A stretch of 64,000 nt of DNA from Neotamlana laminarinivorans (GCF_020523925.1 NZ_JAJAPW010000001.1:744001-808000), one strand, 5' to 3'. Shown: positions 46,872 to 56,307, numbered from the stretch's first letter. Made by a program: numbers and translations. Notes: generated from the letters alone by a model not told the origin.

Positions 46872-49172
46872 TTAATCTTCCCAAATTTCTGGCTTTGGAG
46901 CCTGCAGTTTTTGACCTATAACTACATTTTCTTTTCGCGTTGAAGGCGTTACTTTTAAACGTTTAATTTCTCCGTTAACTATTTCACCTTCAACTATAGT
47001 ATTTTGTTTTGCATACAACTTAAACTCAGCACTCCAGTTTGAAGGAAACGCTGGTAAGAGTATAATTTTATCGTTTACATTTTGTAAAATCATGCGTTGT
47101 AAAGCTGTTGCGGCAACCGATGAGTGTTGTACATCTGGAGTGCCATCGTGTGTAGACATAAAAAATCCTGGGTAACGTTGTTCTGGAACCGGACGGTGTA
47201 AGGCCCAAACCACTTCTTTTTGTACAGAATCGGTTAAACCAACCATGGCTGCCATAATGGCTTCTGGATGCCAACCACCACGAAGATATCCTGGTGCCCA
47301 TTTTGGGTTTTTACCGCCAACATCATCAACTAAAGTTGTACGGTTTTTGTAAGTATCTTGCGCCATTTTTAAATCGGGCAAACCAACACCGTACAAATGG
47401 TATGGGAATACTGAATATAATTCGGCAACTTCTACATTGGCTTTATTAGATTTTATAACTTCGGCATTCGCTAAAATTTTTATACCATTTCTGTCTCTTG
47501 TAGGAATTTCTGGTACTCTAGCTAATAGTTCTTTCCAATAGGTTCTATCTGCTTCTGTTGTTAATTGAGAAGGCAATTTTAATAACCTACCTAAAACCGA
47601 ACGTAATCCTGCTATAAAAGGCATTGGGTTATCTGCTTTTCTAAACGATTCTAAAACATGAACATCTGGGAAATATAATTTGCCATCTTTATGTGGCCAG
47701 TGCTTATCGAAAAACGTTACAATTTCTGATGCAAACGGAATAAATTTTTCTTTAGCAAAAGTTTCATCTAAAGTATAATCGTAACGTTCTGATAAATACC
47801 AAGCTACTTCTAATCCTGCATTCCAATGGGTTCTGTGCCATTTAGATTGTTGCTGTCCTGGTTCTAAACCTTCACGATTTACACCGTAAACACCTGGAGC
47901 AACAACACCCCAAAGTGTAGTAGACTCGCGAATTACAGTACCTTCGTGACCAAAAACCGTATTACTATGTTCCTTCATGGCATTAAAACCACGCATGTAT
48001 AAATCGATAAATGTGTTGGCGTATTTAAACTGTCCAGCAGCATTCATGGAATAAAACGGTAATCGCACATTTTGATGCAACATTAAATTACCCCAAGAAC
48101 GATGGTCTTTATCTTTAAAGTGCTTTATACCTGTATGATTGCGTTGTAGAACTTCGTTTAAATCTGGGGCAAACATAGAGCCATTCCAGATTATTGGAAA
48201 CTCGCCTTCGCCTGCCATAGCATTTAAATACATGGTATACGCATACCCTGCACTAGTTTGTTTGGCTTCTTTAAAACCAGTTAAATGAATATAACTACTC
48301 GCCCAAAAGTTTTGCCACCAAGTAACATGATTTTTCCAACTGGATTTAGTATTTATTTTTTCTGAAGCTTCAGCATTCAAATTTGACAACCATTTTTCGG
48401 CCGATACTGTACGCTCGTTAAGTGTATAAATTTTTAAATGATTGCACTTTCGTGATTTTGATACCAATGTAGTATCTGAAGTATTAATCATTTTATCGCC
48501 CACAATTTTAGCTCCGAACGTTCGATTTTCTAAAACGTTATCTAAATCTTTAGGTTTTGGAATTTCAAGTGCTTTAATAGTCCAATCGAAGGCTTTTGTT
48601 GTGCTATTTCTATGATACCATGAAATGGCATTTTTATTACCGCTTACAATAACATCTGGAGATTCGGTAACACCTTCGGGAATACCTTTTAAATTGGTTT
48701 CGTTTATAACCTTAGCTTCTTTTCGCCAGTTGTGAAGTGTTACATTGAGTATAAATTTTGATTCTGAATTATTCTCTACATGAATAATATTGTTATGCTT
48801 ATCGATCCAGATTTTTGATTTAAACCCGTTATCGCCTTCTAAATAAATAGCGCTTTCACTTAAAATAAGCTCCTGTTTAAAGGTGTTTTTGAACGGATTT
48901 GGAGAAACCTCTACTTCAACATCACCTAATTTTAAAAGTCTGTGCGCTTCAGACCAAGCATCAATATGTCTTACAGAAATCCAAAGATGTCCATTTTCTA
49001 AAACAGATACTAAAGCACCTGTTGTGCCATTGCCAAGTGGCATAGCATCAGAAGCTATTTTACTTTTTTCTGTCCATGAAACATTATACGCATCAACGGC
49101 TATATTTTGGCTGTAAAGCTTAACACTAATTAAACAAAAGCAAATGTATATGGTTGATAATTTAAGTTTCAT
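46872..49172 (-). CDS. DUF5703 protein with (alpha/alpha)6-barrel, putative glycoside hydrolase
   Basis: This 766-residue protein has a Sec signal (KLYSQ, about residue 22). The N-terminal domain matches DUF5703 by its opening, VSWTEKSKIASDAMPLGNG, and the WSEAHRLLKLGDVEVEVSP block. A GH95-like or GH65-like (alpha/alpha)6 barrel follows, with NLMLHQNVRLPFYSMNAAG and FGHEGTVIRESTTLWG; a small beta domain ends the protein. The layout of beta-sandwich plus alpha-barrel parallels GH95, but the diagnostic GH95 motifs are absent, so it is probably a distant relative with unproven activity. It lies between two sulfatases, 35 and 21 bp away. A glycosidase acting on an alpha-linked sugar is the simplest guess. 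Confidence 0.78.
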   Translation of the reverse strand: MKLKLSTIYICFCLISVKLYSQNIAVDAYNVSWTEKSKIASDAMPLGNGTTGALVSVLENGHLWISVRHIDAWSEAHRLLKLGDVEVEVSPNPFKNTFKQELILSESAIYLEGDNGFKSKIWIDKHNNIIHVENNSESKFILNVTLHNWRKEAKVINETNLKGIPEGVTESPDVIVSGNKNAISWYHRNSTTKAFDWTIKALEIPKPKDLDNVLENRTFGAKIVGDKMINTSDTTLVSKSRKCNHLKIYTLNERTVSAEKWLSNLNAEASEKINTKSSWKNHVTWWQNFWASSYIHLTGFKEAKQTSAGYAYTMYLNAMAGEGEFPIIWNGSMFAPDLNEVLQRNHTGIKHFKDKDHRSWGNLMLHQNVRLPFYSMNAAGQFKYANTFIDLYMRGFNAMKEHSNTVFGHEGTVIRESTTLWGVVAPGVYGVNREGLEPGQQQSKWHRTHWNAGLEVAWYLSERYDYTLDETFAKEKFIPFASEIVTFFDKHWPHKDGKLYFPDVHVLESFRKADNPMPFIAGLRSVLGRLLKLPSQLTTEADRTYWKELLARVPEIPTRDRNGIKILANAEVIKSNKANVEVAELYSVFPYHLYGVGLPDLKMAQDTYKNRTTLVDDVGGKNPKWAPGYLRGGWHPEAIMAAMVGLTDSVQKEVVWALHRPVPEQRYPGFFMSTHDGTPDVQHSSVAATALQRMILQNVNDKIILLPAFPSNWSAEFKLYAKQNTIVEGEIVNGEIKRLKVTPSTRKENVVIGQKLQAPKPEIWED

Positions 49173-49193
49173 AGGGAAATTTTTAATTTGTTT

Positions 49194-50813
49194 TTAGTGC
49201 TTCTTTTTAATGTTTTTCTTGTTTAAATATCTATTTAAATTTTCTTCATTTAAAGCATCACTGTCGCCGTATTTTTGTCTCATTCGCTCCAATTGTTCGT
49301 GCATATCTTTTTGTACCGATGCATATTCTGGATTATCGTAAAGGTTATGCATTTCCTGTGGGTCTTTTTCTAAATCGTATAATTCCCATTTATTGATATC
49401 GTAGTAGAAATGAATTAATTTATAGCGGTCGGTTCTTACACCATAGTGACGTTTTACTTTATGCTCGGCAGGAAATTCGTAGAATGTGTAATATAAAGCA
49501 TCGCGTAACTCGGTAACTTCACCGTTAACTAAACCTCTTAACGATTCACCTTGAATAGATTCATCAATAGCAATACCAGCATAATCTAAAAATGTAGGTG
49601 CAAAATCAATGTTTTGAACTAATTCATCAATTACAGTTCCTGGTTTAATTTCTTTTGGATATTTCATTAAGATTGGTGTTCTAAACGACTCTTCGTACAT
49701 AAAACGTTTATCGAACCAACCGTGTTCTCCTAGGTAAAATCCTTGATCTGAAGTATAAACTACAATGGTATTTTCTTCTAAACCGTTTTCTTTTAAATAA
49801 TCTAAAACCTGACCAACACCATCGTCTACAGATTGAATAACTCTTAAATAATCGTGCATGTATCGGTTATACTTCCACACGGCAAGCTCTTTTCCTTCTA
49901 AGTTTTGAGATTTAAAATCTGCTATAATTGGGTCGTAATAGGCATCCCAAGCAGCTTTTTGTTCATCGGTCATTCTATCGTACTTCTTTTGGAACATACC
50001 ACGATATTTTGTTTTAATGTCTCCATCTTTATCTAACATTTTTAAATCGTAAACCAAATCCATGTCTTTAAAAATGCTCATTTCTTGTGAAGCTGCTGCA
50101 GGTCTATCTTCGTAATCATCAAAGAAATTAGCAGGCGGCACGAAGTTTACAGAATCTAAAAGTGTAAAATATTTTTCCTCTGGCATCCACGTTCTGTGTG
50201 GTGCCTTTTGGTGATACATTAAAAGAAAAGGTTTATCTTTTTCGCGCTTGTTTTGTAACCAATCTAAAGCAATATCGGTTGTAACATGTGTAATATAACC
50301 TGGATATGTTTTTTTAACTCCATTTTCTATAAAATCTGGAGAATAATACTGTCCTTGCCCCGGAAGTACATTTGAGTAATCGAACCCTTGTGGCAAACCA
50401 TCTAAATGAATTTTACCTATTAAAGCCGTCTGGTATCCATTTTTTTGTAAAGATTTAGCAAAGTTATCTTGATCCCAGTTAAACGGTTGTAAATTATCTA
50501 CTTTCCCATTTTTAAAACTATGTTTACCTGTAAGAATGGCTGCTCTACTTGGCGCACATATAGAGTTATTTACAAAACCTTTGTTAAAAATAGCACCTTC
50601 GTTTGCAATTCTGTCAATATTAGGTGTGTTGTTTAAACCATGTCCATAAGCACTAATAGCTTGGTAAGCATGGTCGTCGCTCATTATAAAAACAATGTTT
50701 GGCTGTTTAGCGACATCTTTTTTAACTTCTGTACTCTCTTTTTCGTTTTTACAGCTCGTAACAATAAGAGCTAAAACGTAAAATAAAACGATTTGCTTTA
50801 AGGAGTTTTTCAT
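49194..50813 (-). CDS. S1-family sulfatase, lipoprotein (CAPSR; N-acetylglucosamine-6-sulfatase-like)
   Basis: This 539-residue lipoprotein (LIVTSC, Cys21, then KNEKES) has a metal-binding FIMSDDHAYQAISAYG and maturation motif NNSIC86-APSR followed by AAILTGKHSF. LPGQGQYYSPDF, YHQKAPHRTWMP and YTSDQGFYLGEHGWFDKR are also seen. This set resembles GlcNAc-6-O-sulfatase-type (S1_11-like) Bacteroidota enzymes, from memory and not confirmed by search. That activity would suit a sulfated N-glycan and would clear the way for GH20. It shares several blocks with the sulfatase at 38066-39643. Spacers are 13 bp to GH92 upstream and 21 bp to the DUF5703 gene. Confidence 0.93.
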   Translation of the reverse strand: MKNSLKQIVLFYVLALIVTSCKNEKESTEVKKDVAKQPNIVFIMSDDHAYQAISAYGHGLNNTPNIDRIANEGAIFNKGFVNNSICAPSRAAILTGKHSFKNGKVDNLQPFNWDQDNFAKSLQKNGYQTALIGKIHLDGLPQGFDYSNVLPGQGQYYSPDFIENGVKKTYPGYITHVTTDIALDWLQNKREKDKPFLLMYHQKAPHRTWMPEEKYFTLLDSVNFVPPANFFDDYEDRPAAASQEMSIFKDMDLVYDLKMLDKDGDIKTKYRGMFQKKYDRMTDEQKAAWDAYYDPIIADFKSQNLEGKELAVWKYNRYMHDYLRVIQSVDDGVGQVLDYLKENGLEENTIVVYTSDQGFYLGEHGWFDKRFMYEESFRTPILMKYPKEIKPGTVIDELVQNIDFAPTFLDYAGIAIDESIQGESLRGLVNGEVTELRDALYYTFYEFPAEHKVKRHYGVRTDRYKLIHFYYDINKWELYDLEKDPQEMHNLYDNPEYASVQKDMHEQLERMRQKYGDSDALNEENLNRYLNKKNIKKKH

Positions 50814-50826
50814 TATTTAACTTTGT

Positions 50827-53070
50827 TTATTTTATGGGATTTTTACCTAATTCAATTTCTAATACACCTCCATTTACGAGTTGTTGATGAGTTACCGAAT
50901 ACCCTTTTAATGGTTTATTATTAAGTTTGATAGATTGGATATATTTATTTTCTTCTGAATTATTTTTAGTAATAATTTTGATGCTTTTACCTGAATAATA
51001 TTCAGAATTTAAAGCTATTTCAACTTCATCGAAAACAGGGCTAGTTATTTGGTAAACATTATCTCCGATTGAAGCTGGATAAATTCCAGACATGGCATAA
51101 ATTAACCACGCAGACATTGTACCCGTATCGTCGTTACCTGGTAAACCTGCAGGTTTATTTTGAAAATATTTTGAAGCTAATTCTCTTACAATTTTTTGAC
51201 TACGCCATGCTTCTCCTTTTACATAATTAAACCAATATGGGTAAGCGATATCTGGCTCGTTTGCCATATCAAATTGATTGGTATCAAAAAGTTTTTGTAA
51301 TTGATTGGTAAAACTTTTTCCTCCTCCATATAATTTAATCATACCTTTTACATCATGTGGAGCCATAAAAGCGTATTGCCAAGCATTACCCTCGATATAA
51401 CCCACGTTTTCTTCAAAATTTGCTCCGGCTAAAGGATCGAAAGGTTTGTAAAATGAACCATCTTCGTTACGCGGTCTTAACAATTTAAAATCTTTATCGT
51501 AAAATTTATAGTAACTTAATGAACGCTTTTTAAAAGTTTTATAATCGTCTGTTTTACCTAATTCTTTTGCCAAAACAGCAATAGCATAATCGGCGGCATT
51601 ATATTCTTGAGTAGTTGAAACAGGGCCTCTTTGTCCGACCACCAAATATCCATTATTTAAATAATTTTTTAAACCAGGACGCAGCGGATTATTATCTAGA
51701 GTTGTGGCACTTTTAAGCATAGCTTCATATGCTTTATTAACATTAAAATCCTGAATACCTTTTATGTAAGTATCGGTTATAACAATACTAGCAGGATCAC
51801 CAACCATTGTAAAAGTTTCAGTAGAATTTAATTCCCATTTTGGCAACCAACCGTTTTCATCGTACATATCTAACATGCTTTTTACCATATTAGATTGCTG
51901 CTTTGGGTAAACCAAAGACATTAATTGGTGCAAATTTCTATAAGTATCCCAAAGTGAAAATACGGTAAATCGAGTGTCTTTAGTGTTTCCTATTTTTCCT
52001 GTTTTAATCTCAGGATAATCTCCATTAACATCATTTAAAGTATTTGGGTGAATTAATGTATGATATAAAGCCGTGTAAAAATTAATCTTATCATCTTCTG
52101 TTCCTCCTTTAACCTTAATTCTAGAAAGTAAACTATTCCATTGGTTAAAAGTTTCTTTGTAAACAGTATCAAATGATTTGTTTCCAGTTTCCTTTTCTAG
52201 GTTTTCTCTAGCATTTTCTATACTTACGTAAGATATACCTATTTTAACTTCAACAGTTTCTTCTTTATCAAATTCATACGAAAAATAAGTGCCAATACTA
52301 TCGCCAACAACCATTTTAGTGTTGCGCTCCATAATTCTGGTTTTACCGTTATAAGTCATCCATTTAGCCTCTTCGCCTTGGTAAGTATCTGGTGTTTTCC
52401 ATACACCATAATTTGTAGCTGGTTTAGAAAATCTAGCTACAAAATATACAGGATAAGCATCTTCTGGACTGTTATAACAAAATGAGCCTACACTACGTAC
52501 ACCTTGAATTTCTGTTGGAGAAACCACTTGTACCATAGCATCTTGCTCGTTAGTTAAGCCTAATCCTAAATTTATTAAGATGTTAGATTTACCCTTTGGA
52601 AATGTAAACTTGTTTACACCAACTCTTGTGGAAGCGGTAAATTCTGTTTTAATATTATATTTATCGAGCGTGTTACTGTAATAACCTGCCTTTCCAATTT
52701 CGTTTGAGTAAGTGGTACCATAATCTAAATGATTAGTTTGTACCTCTCCTGTTGTTGGCATTACTAAAATTACGCCCAAATCTGGACAACCAACACCACT
52801 TAAGTTTACCTGACTAAATCCTGTTAAAAAGGTGTTTTCGTAAACATAAGGGTTAGATAACCAACGGCTATCTTTTTCTAATTTATTTTGTTTTCCTGCA
52901 ACATTAAACGGCGATACACTAGCCATACCTCGCGGTGCAATTGGTCCAGGAAAGGTAGCTCCAAAATTAGAGGTCCCAATAAACGTGTTTACATACGTAG
53001 CACACTCTTGTGATGCTACGCATGAAACACAAAACATAAAATAAACTAAAAATAAAACTCTTTGTATCAT
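50827..53070 (-). CDS. GH92 family protein, divergent catalytic-site motifs
   Basis: This 747-residue GH92 protein has VNTFIGTSNFGATFPGPIAP, FSQVNLSGVGCPDLG, SLWDTYRNLHQL, YIEGNAWQYAFMAPHD and GNDDTGTMSAW (645-655, presumed base Asp648). Two motifs depart from the other GH92 genes here: the usual NED is NDD, and the HGNEPSHH block is replaced by MANEPDIAYPYWF, so its +1 subsite should differ and it may cleave another linkage such as alpha-1,3, alpha-1,4 or alpha-1,6. The N-terminus is a signal with Cys14 and Cys17; lipidation at Cys17 (FCVSC) is possible but uncertain. It follows the glycosylasparaginase gene by 2 bp. Confidence 0.9.
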   Translation of the reverse strand: MIQRVLFLVYFMFCVSCVASQECATYVNTFIGTSNFGATFPGPIAPRGMASVSPFNVAGKQNKLEKDSRWLSNPYVYENTFLTGFSQVNLSGVGCPDLGVILVMPTTGEVQTNHLDYGTTYSNEIGKAGYYSNTLDKYNIKTEFTASTRVGVNKFTFPKGKSNILINLGLGLTNEQDAMVQVVSPTEIQGVRSVGSFCYNSPEDAYPVYFVARFSKPATNYGVWKTPDTYQGEEAKWMTYNGKTRIMERNTKMVVGDSIGTYFSYEFDKEETVEVKIGISYVSIENARENLEKETGNKSFDTVYKETFNQWNSLLSRIKVKGGTEDDKINFYTALYHTLIHPNTLNDVNGDYPEIKTGKIGNTKDTRFTVFSLWDTYRNLHQLMSLVYPKQQSNMVKSMLDMYDENGWLPKWELNSTETFTMVGDPASIVITDTYIKGIQDFNVNKAYEAMLKSATTLDNNPLRPGLKNYLNNGYLVVGQRGPVSTTQEYNAADYAIAVLAKELGKTDDYKTFKKRSLSYYKFYDKDFKLLRPRNEDGSFYKPFDPLAGANFEENVGYIEGNAWQYAFMAPHDVKGMIKLYGGGKSFTNQLQKLFDTNQFDMANEPDIAYPYWFNYVKGEAWRSQKIVRELASKYFQNKPAGLPGNDDTGTMSAWLIYAMSGIYPASIGDNVYQITSPVFDEVEIALNSEYYSGKSIKIITKNNSEENKYIQSIKLNNKPLKGYSVTHQQLVNGGVLEIELGKNPIK

Positions 53071-53072
53071 TA

Positions 53073-54086
53073 TTATTTTTTAGGAGCCATTTTGGAATCT
53101 GCTTTTTCCATTCTGTTTCCTTCTTTATTATCGTAAACGGCATAATTAAAACCAGGTCTTATACTATAACCGGCATGTTCGCCTTTTTTATTAACCGCAA
53201 TGAAACCAACTTGTAAATAGGCCATATCTTTATGGTTTTTATGCTTATTGTAAATGCGTTCTACAATTTCTTTACAAGCTTCGTAAGGCGATTTTCCATG
53301 GCGCATTAACTCTACAACCATGGCACTTCCGGCAGTTCGTATTACAGCTTCACCTAAACCGGTTGCTGCAGCTGCACCAACTTCATTATCTAAAAATAAG
53401 CCAGCTCCAATAATTGGCGAATCGCCTACTCTACCATGTAATTTCCAAGCCGCTCCACTAGTAGTACAACCACCAGAAAGATTGCCTTCTTCATCTAAAA
53501 CCAACATACTTATTGTATCGTGATTTTCAATATTTATTACAGGTTGATATTTCGATTTTTCTAACCATTTTTCCCAAGATTCTTTAGATTTATCGGTTAG
53601 TAAATTTTCTTCTTTAAACCCTTTTTCTAAAGCAAATTGTAAGGCGCCTTTACCGGTAAGCATAACGTGTGGCGTTTCGTCTAAAACTTTTTTTGCCACT
53701 GCTATTGGGTGTTTTATGCCTTGTAAAAAAGACACCGAACCGCAATCGCTATTCTTATCCATAATACAAGCATCAAGCGTTACTTTACCTTCACGATCTG
53801 GTAATCCACCGTAGCCCACACTACGTACATCTGGATCGGCTTCTGGAATACCTACACCGGCAACAATAGCATCTAAAGGTGCCGCACCGTTGTTTAACTG
53901 TTTCCAGGCTTCTTCGTTTGCCGCTAAACCATGTCTCCATGTAGAAATTACCAAAGGTTTTTTTACTGGTTTTGCTTTTGAAGTGTTTTTATTCGTTTCC
54001 GCGGAAGCTGAAAAACTACTTAACAAAGAACTTAAACCTACAGTTCCTAAGGCCGTATTTTTAATAAATTTTCTTCTACTAGACAT
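53073..54086 (-). CDS. N4-(beta-N-acetylglucosaminyl)-L-asparaginase (glycosylasparaginase)
   Basis: This 337-residue Ntn-hydrolase precursor should self-cleave between Asp190 and Thr191 in the motif HDTISMLVLDEEGN, exposing Thr191 as nucleophile. Other family marks are ISTW near 47-50, GRVGDSPIIGAG near 219-230 (substrate-binding Arg and Asp) and ATGLGEAV. The family hydrolyses the GlcNAc-Asn bond of N-linked glycans, releasing aspartate and an aminosugar. The N-terminus has a twin-arginine signal (SRRKFIKNTA), so it is probably folded before export to the periplasm. Its place inside the operon, next to GH92, is the strongest evidence that the target is an N-linked glycan or glycopeptide. 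A plain asparaginase or isoaspartyl peptidase is less likely given the RVGDSP motif. Confidence 0.9.
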   Translation of the reverse strand: MSSRRKFIKNTALGTVGLSSLLSSFSASAETNKNTSKAKPVKKPLVISTWRHGLAANEEAWKQLNNGAAPLDAIVAGVGIPEADPDVRSVGYGGLPDREGKVTLDACIMDKNSDCGSVSFLQGIKHPIAVAKKVLDETPHVMLTGKGALQFALEKGFKEENLLTDKSKESWEKWLEKSKYQPVINIENHDTISMLVLDEEGNLSGGCTTSGAAWKLHGRVGDSPIIGAGLFLDNEVGAAAATGLGEAVIRTAGSAMVVELMRHGKSPYEACKEIVERIYNKHKNHKDMAYLQVGFIAVNKKGEHAGYSIRPGFNYAVYDNKEGNRMEKADSKMAPKK

Positions 54087-54098
54087 GATAAATAGACT

Positions 54099-55217
54099 TT
54101 ATTCTTTTGAAGCTTTTATAATTTCAAATTGCTCATCAGTCATATGATAATCATCAAAAAATGCAACACCGCTTGCCCCATTATCTTTAGCGTATTGAAT
54201 GGCATCTTTTAAATCTTCATTACTTAATTTTGGTGTATATAAACCTGTATGTAATTCGGTTGATTTTCCTTGTAAATCTTCTACACCTTGTTTTGTAGCA
54301 TAACCAATCCAATCTAATTCTTCGTTGTAGAAGTTGTAATAAATCATTGGTAAAACCATATCTATATTCCATTTATCCCAACGCTGACGCACCATATGAT
54401 CTGCCATTTCTGGATAAGGAAATACTGCGGCACTTAATTTCTTATCGTGTTTATGTACAATGTCATAAGCTTCGTTTACTAACGAACGAATTTCGTTTAA
54501 ACGAAAGTTTTTCCACTCGATATCGATAGCTGGGTTTTCCATTTTACGAGGATCTTTATGATGTAAAGCCATAAACTTATTTACACTAGCATCAGAATAA
54601 TCGAAATCGTAATCAGGTAATTCTTCTTCTTGTTTTAAATCGTATTTTGGTAATAAACCAATTGGTAAATATACATCTGGATAGCGTATATAATCTAAAT
54701 GTACACTAGCAACACCTTCTACTTTTGCTAAGCCTTCAATAAGACTTAAAATGTGCTTTCTGGCTTCTGGGTGACTTGGTGATAACCATTGGTAATACCC
54801 AACGTATGGTCTTTCTTCCTTTTTAAAACAAGATTTACCACTACGGCTTACCATGTACCAATCTGGATGTTGTTGCGCTATAGAATCGCCTGGTCTGTTT
54901 GTTGTAAACATCCACGCATGCACTTCTAATCCTGCTGCTGTTGCTAAAGGCGTTAAGCGTTTTAATAAACCTGGATCTGCTCCTGTGTTTAATAAAACAG
55001 CATCAATACCTTTACTTTTTAATTTATTGAAGTGTGCCGTGTACGCTGAATCTGATTTTTTATGACCAACCGACATCCAGTTCCAATACTTAAAAGTTTT
55101 AGTAGTTTCTTCTGTAGTTGTTGTAGCAACAGGTACTTCTGAAGCGGTTTCTTTAGTAGCTTGATTGCATGATACTATTGAAAGTACCAATCCAAAAAGT
55201 GCTATTTTAAGTTTCAT
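54099..55217 (-). CDS. GHL10/DUF187-like TIM-barrel lipoprotein, function unknown
   Basis: This 372-residue lipoprotein (LSIVSC, Cys17) has a threonine-rich linker followed by a (beta/alpha)8-type domain. The motif VHLDYIRYPD near residue 175, AWMFTTNRP and PMIYYNF fit the glycosyl-hydrolase-like family 10 (GHL10, formerly DUF187) group, for which activities are poorly established. GVAFFDDYHMT near the C-terminus closes the barrel. I cannot assign a substrate. Its position between glycosylasparaginase and a CBM9-like protein, near the promoter end of the operon, suggests a role on the target glycan or glycopeptide at the cell surface. Confidence 0.7.
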   Translation of the reverse strand: MKLKIALFGLVLSIVSCNQATKETASEVPVATTTTEETTKTFKYWNWMSVGHKKSDSAYTAHFNKLKSKGIDAVLLNTGADPGLLKRLTPLATAAGLEVHAWMFTTNRPGDSIAQQHPDWYMVSRSGKSCFKKEERPYVGYYQWLSPSHPEARKHILSLIEGLAKVEGVASVHLDYIRYPDVYLPIGLLPKYDLKQEEELPDYDFDYSDASVNKFMALHHKDPRKMENPAIDIEWKNFRLNEIRSLVNEAYDIVHKHDKKLSAAVFPYPEMADHMVRQRWDKWNIDMVLPMIYYNFYNEELDWIGYATKQGVEDLQGKSTELHTGLYTPKLSNEDLKDAIQYAKDNGASGVAFFDDYHMTDEQFEIIKASKE

Positions 55218-55230
55218 AAGGTTAATTTTA

Positions 55231-56301
55231 TTATTTGGTTATAAATTTTCCGTTTTGATTTACTATTAAAGTTTTTCCTGAAAAAGGGCTAACGATTGAA
55301 AGGTTAAAACCTGTACTATGATTCTCTAATTTTGGAACCACCGCCTTATCATCAATTTTTATGCCTTTTTGAGTTAAACTATCAATAGATTTAAAATATT
55401 CGTTGTTTTTTTTAAAATGTGCGATTTGCTTTCTGTACATACTATACAATTCCCACTTAACTTTTTCATCTGAAGTTATATTGAATACATCTTTTGCTCC
55501 CGCTTCTTTTGATGAAAAATATACATAACCCCATTTTTCTGGTTCGTGCATATTAATTACTCCCATTGGCGACCAAACCCAATTATATTCATGTAAAAGT
55601 TTCCCTTTATCATTACGTTTTCTTTCGTATTTACTATCTTTAATTTGGTAATCCCAATTAACTCTTGAAAAATTAACTCGCCAATATGAATCGGTTGGAA
55701 CGTTTTTATGGAAATAGCCTTTTTTATAAGCCTTCCAAGGAATGGCAAGTTCTAATACCCAACCTTCATCTATATCTTTAGGATTGTTTAGTGTTCCGCT
55801 AACTGTAACGGCCGATTTTAAACCAGTGATATTCCAATCGTTTAAAACCACATTGTCTTTTCTGTAAGGTTGACTAACAAATAAATCCCAAGCTGTGTTT
55901 AATGCGTTAATCTCTAATTCGTAATAGTTATGAGTATCGCCATCTGGATCTATAAACACCTCAAAATCATTATTATGAAAAATTATAGTATCTCTTTTAG
56001 TTAACGTTGCCCATACATGAGGTTCTTCGAGCTGTGCTAAAATATAATAGTACTTATCGTCCCACAACATTTTAACTTTTGTTTTATATTTTGGCTGTTT
56101 AACACCTTCAATATCTATAAAAGTATCGCTCCAGTCTACCTTACTCCAAGCAGCATCATTAGCTTCACCATCAATTTGTATTGGTGTGCTCGTTTTATAA
56201 GCAATATAACTTTTTGGTGCCTTGTTTTCTTTGCTTTGCGAACAACCTAAAGCAGATACTACACCAAGAATTAAAACGAATATGTGCTTTTTTAACTTCA
56301 T
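55231..56301 (-). CDS. CBM9-like carbohydrate-binding lipoprotein
   Basis: This 356-residue lipoprotein (VSALGC, Cys20) has a CBM9-like fold beginning at PIQIDGEANDAAWSKVDW, with DDKYYYILAQLEEPHVWA, NNDFEVFIDPDGDTHNYYE and WVLELAIPWKAY. Such DOMON/CBM9-type domains occur in Bacteroidota proteins encoded near glycosidases. No catalytic motif is seen after the domain; about 80 residues follow. It may help capture the glycan at the surface, although some relatives are annotated only as carbohydrate-binding family 9-like proteins of unknown role. It sits 6 bp downstream of the GH130 gene, so it is likely in the same transcript. Confidence 0.78.
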   Translation of the reverse strand: MKLKKHIFVLILGVVSALGCSQSKENKAPKSYIAYKTSTPIQIDGEANDAAWSKVDWSDTFIDIEGVKQPKYKTKVKMLWDDKYYYILAQLEEPHVWATLTKRDTIIFHNNDFEVFIDPDGDTHNYYELEINALNTAWDLFVSQPYRKDNVVLNDWNITGLKSAVTVSGTLNNPKDIDEGWVLELAIPWKAYKKGYFHKNVPTDSYWRVNFSRVNWDYQIKDSKYERKRNDKGKLLHEYNWVWSPMGVINMHEPEKWGYVYFSSKEAGAKDVFNITSDEKVKWELYSMYRKQIAHFKKNNEYFKSIDSLTQKGIKIDDKAVVPKLENHSTGFNLSIVSPFSGKTLIVNQNGKFITK

Positions 56302-56307
56302 TTAATA

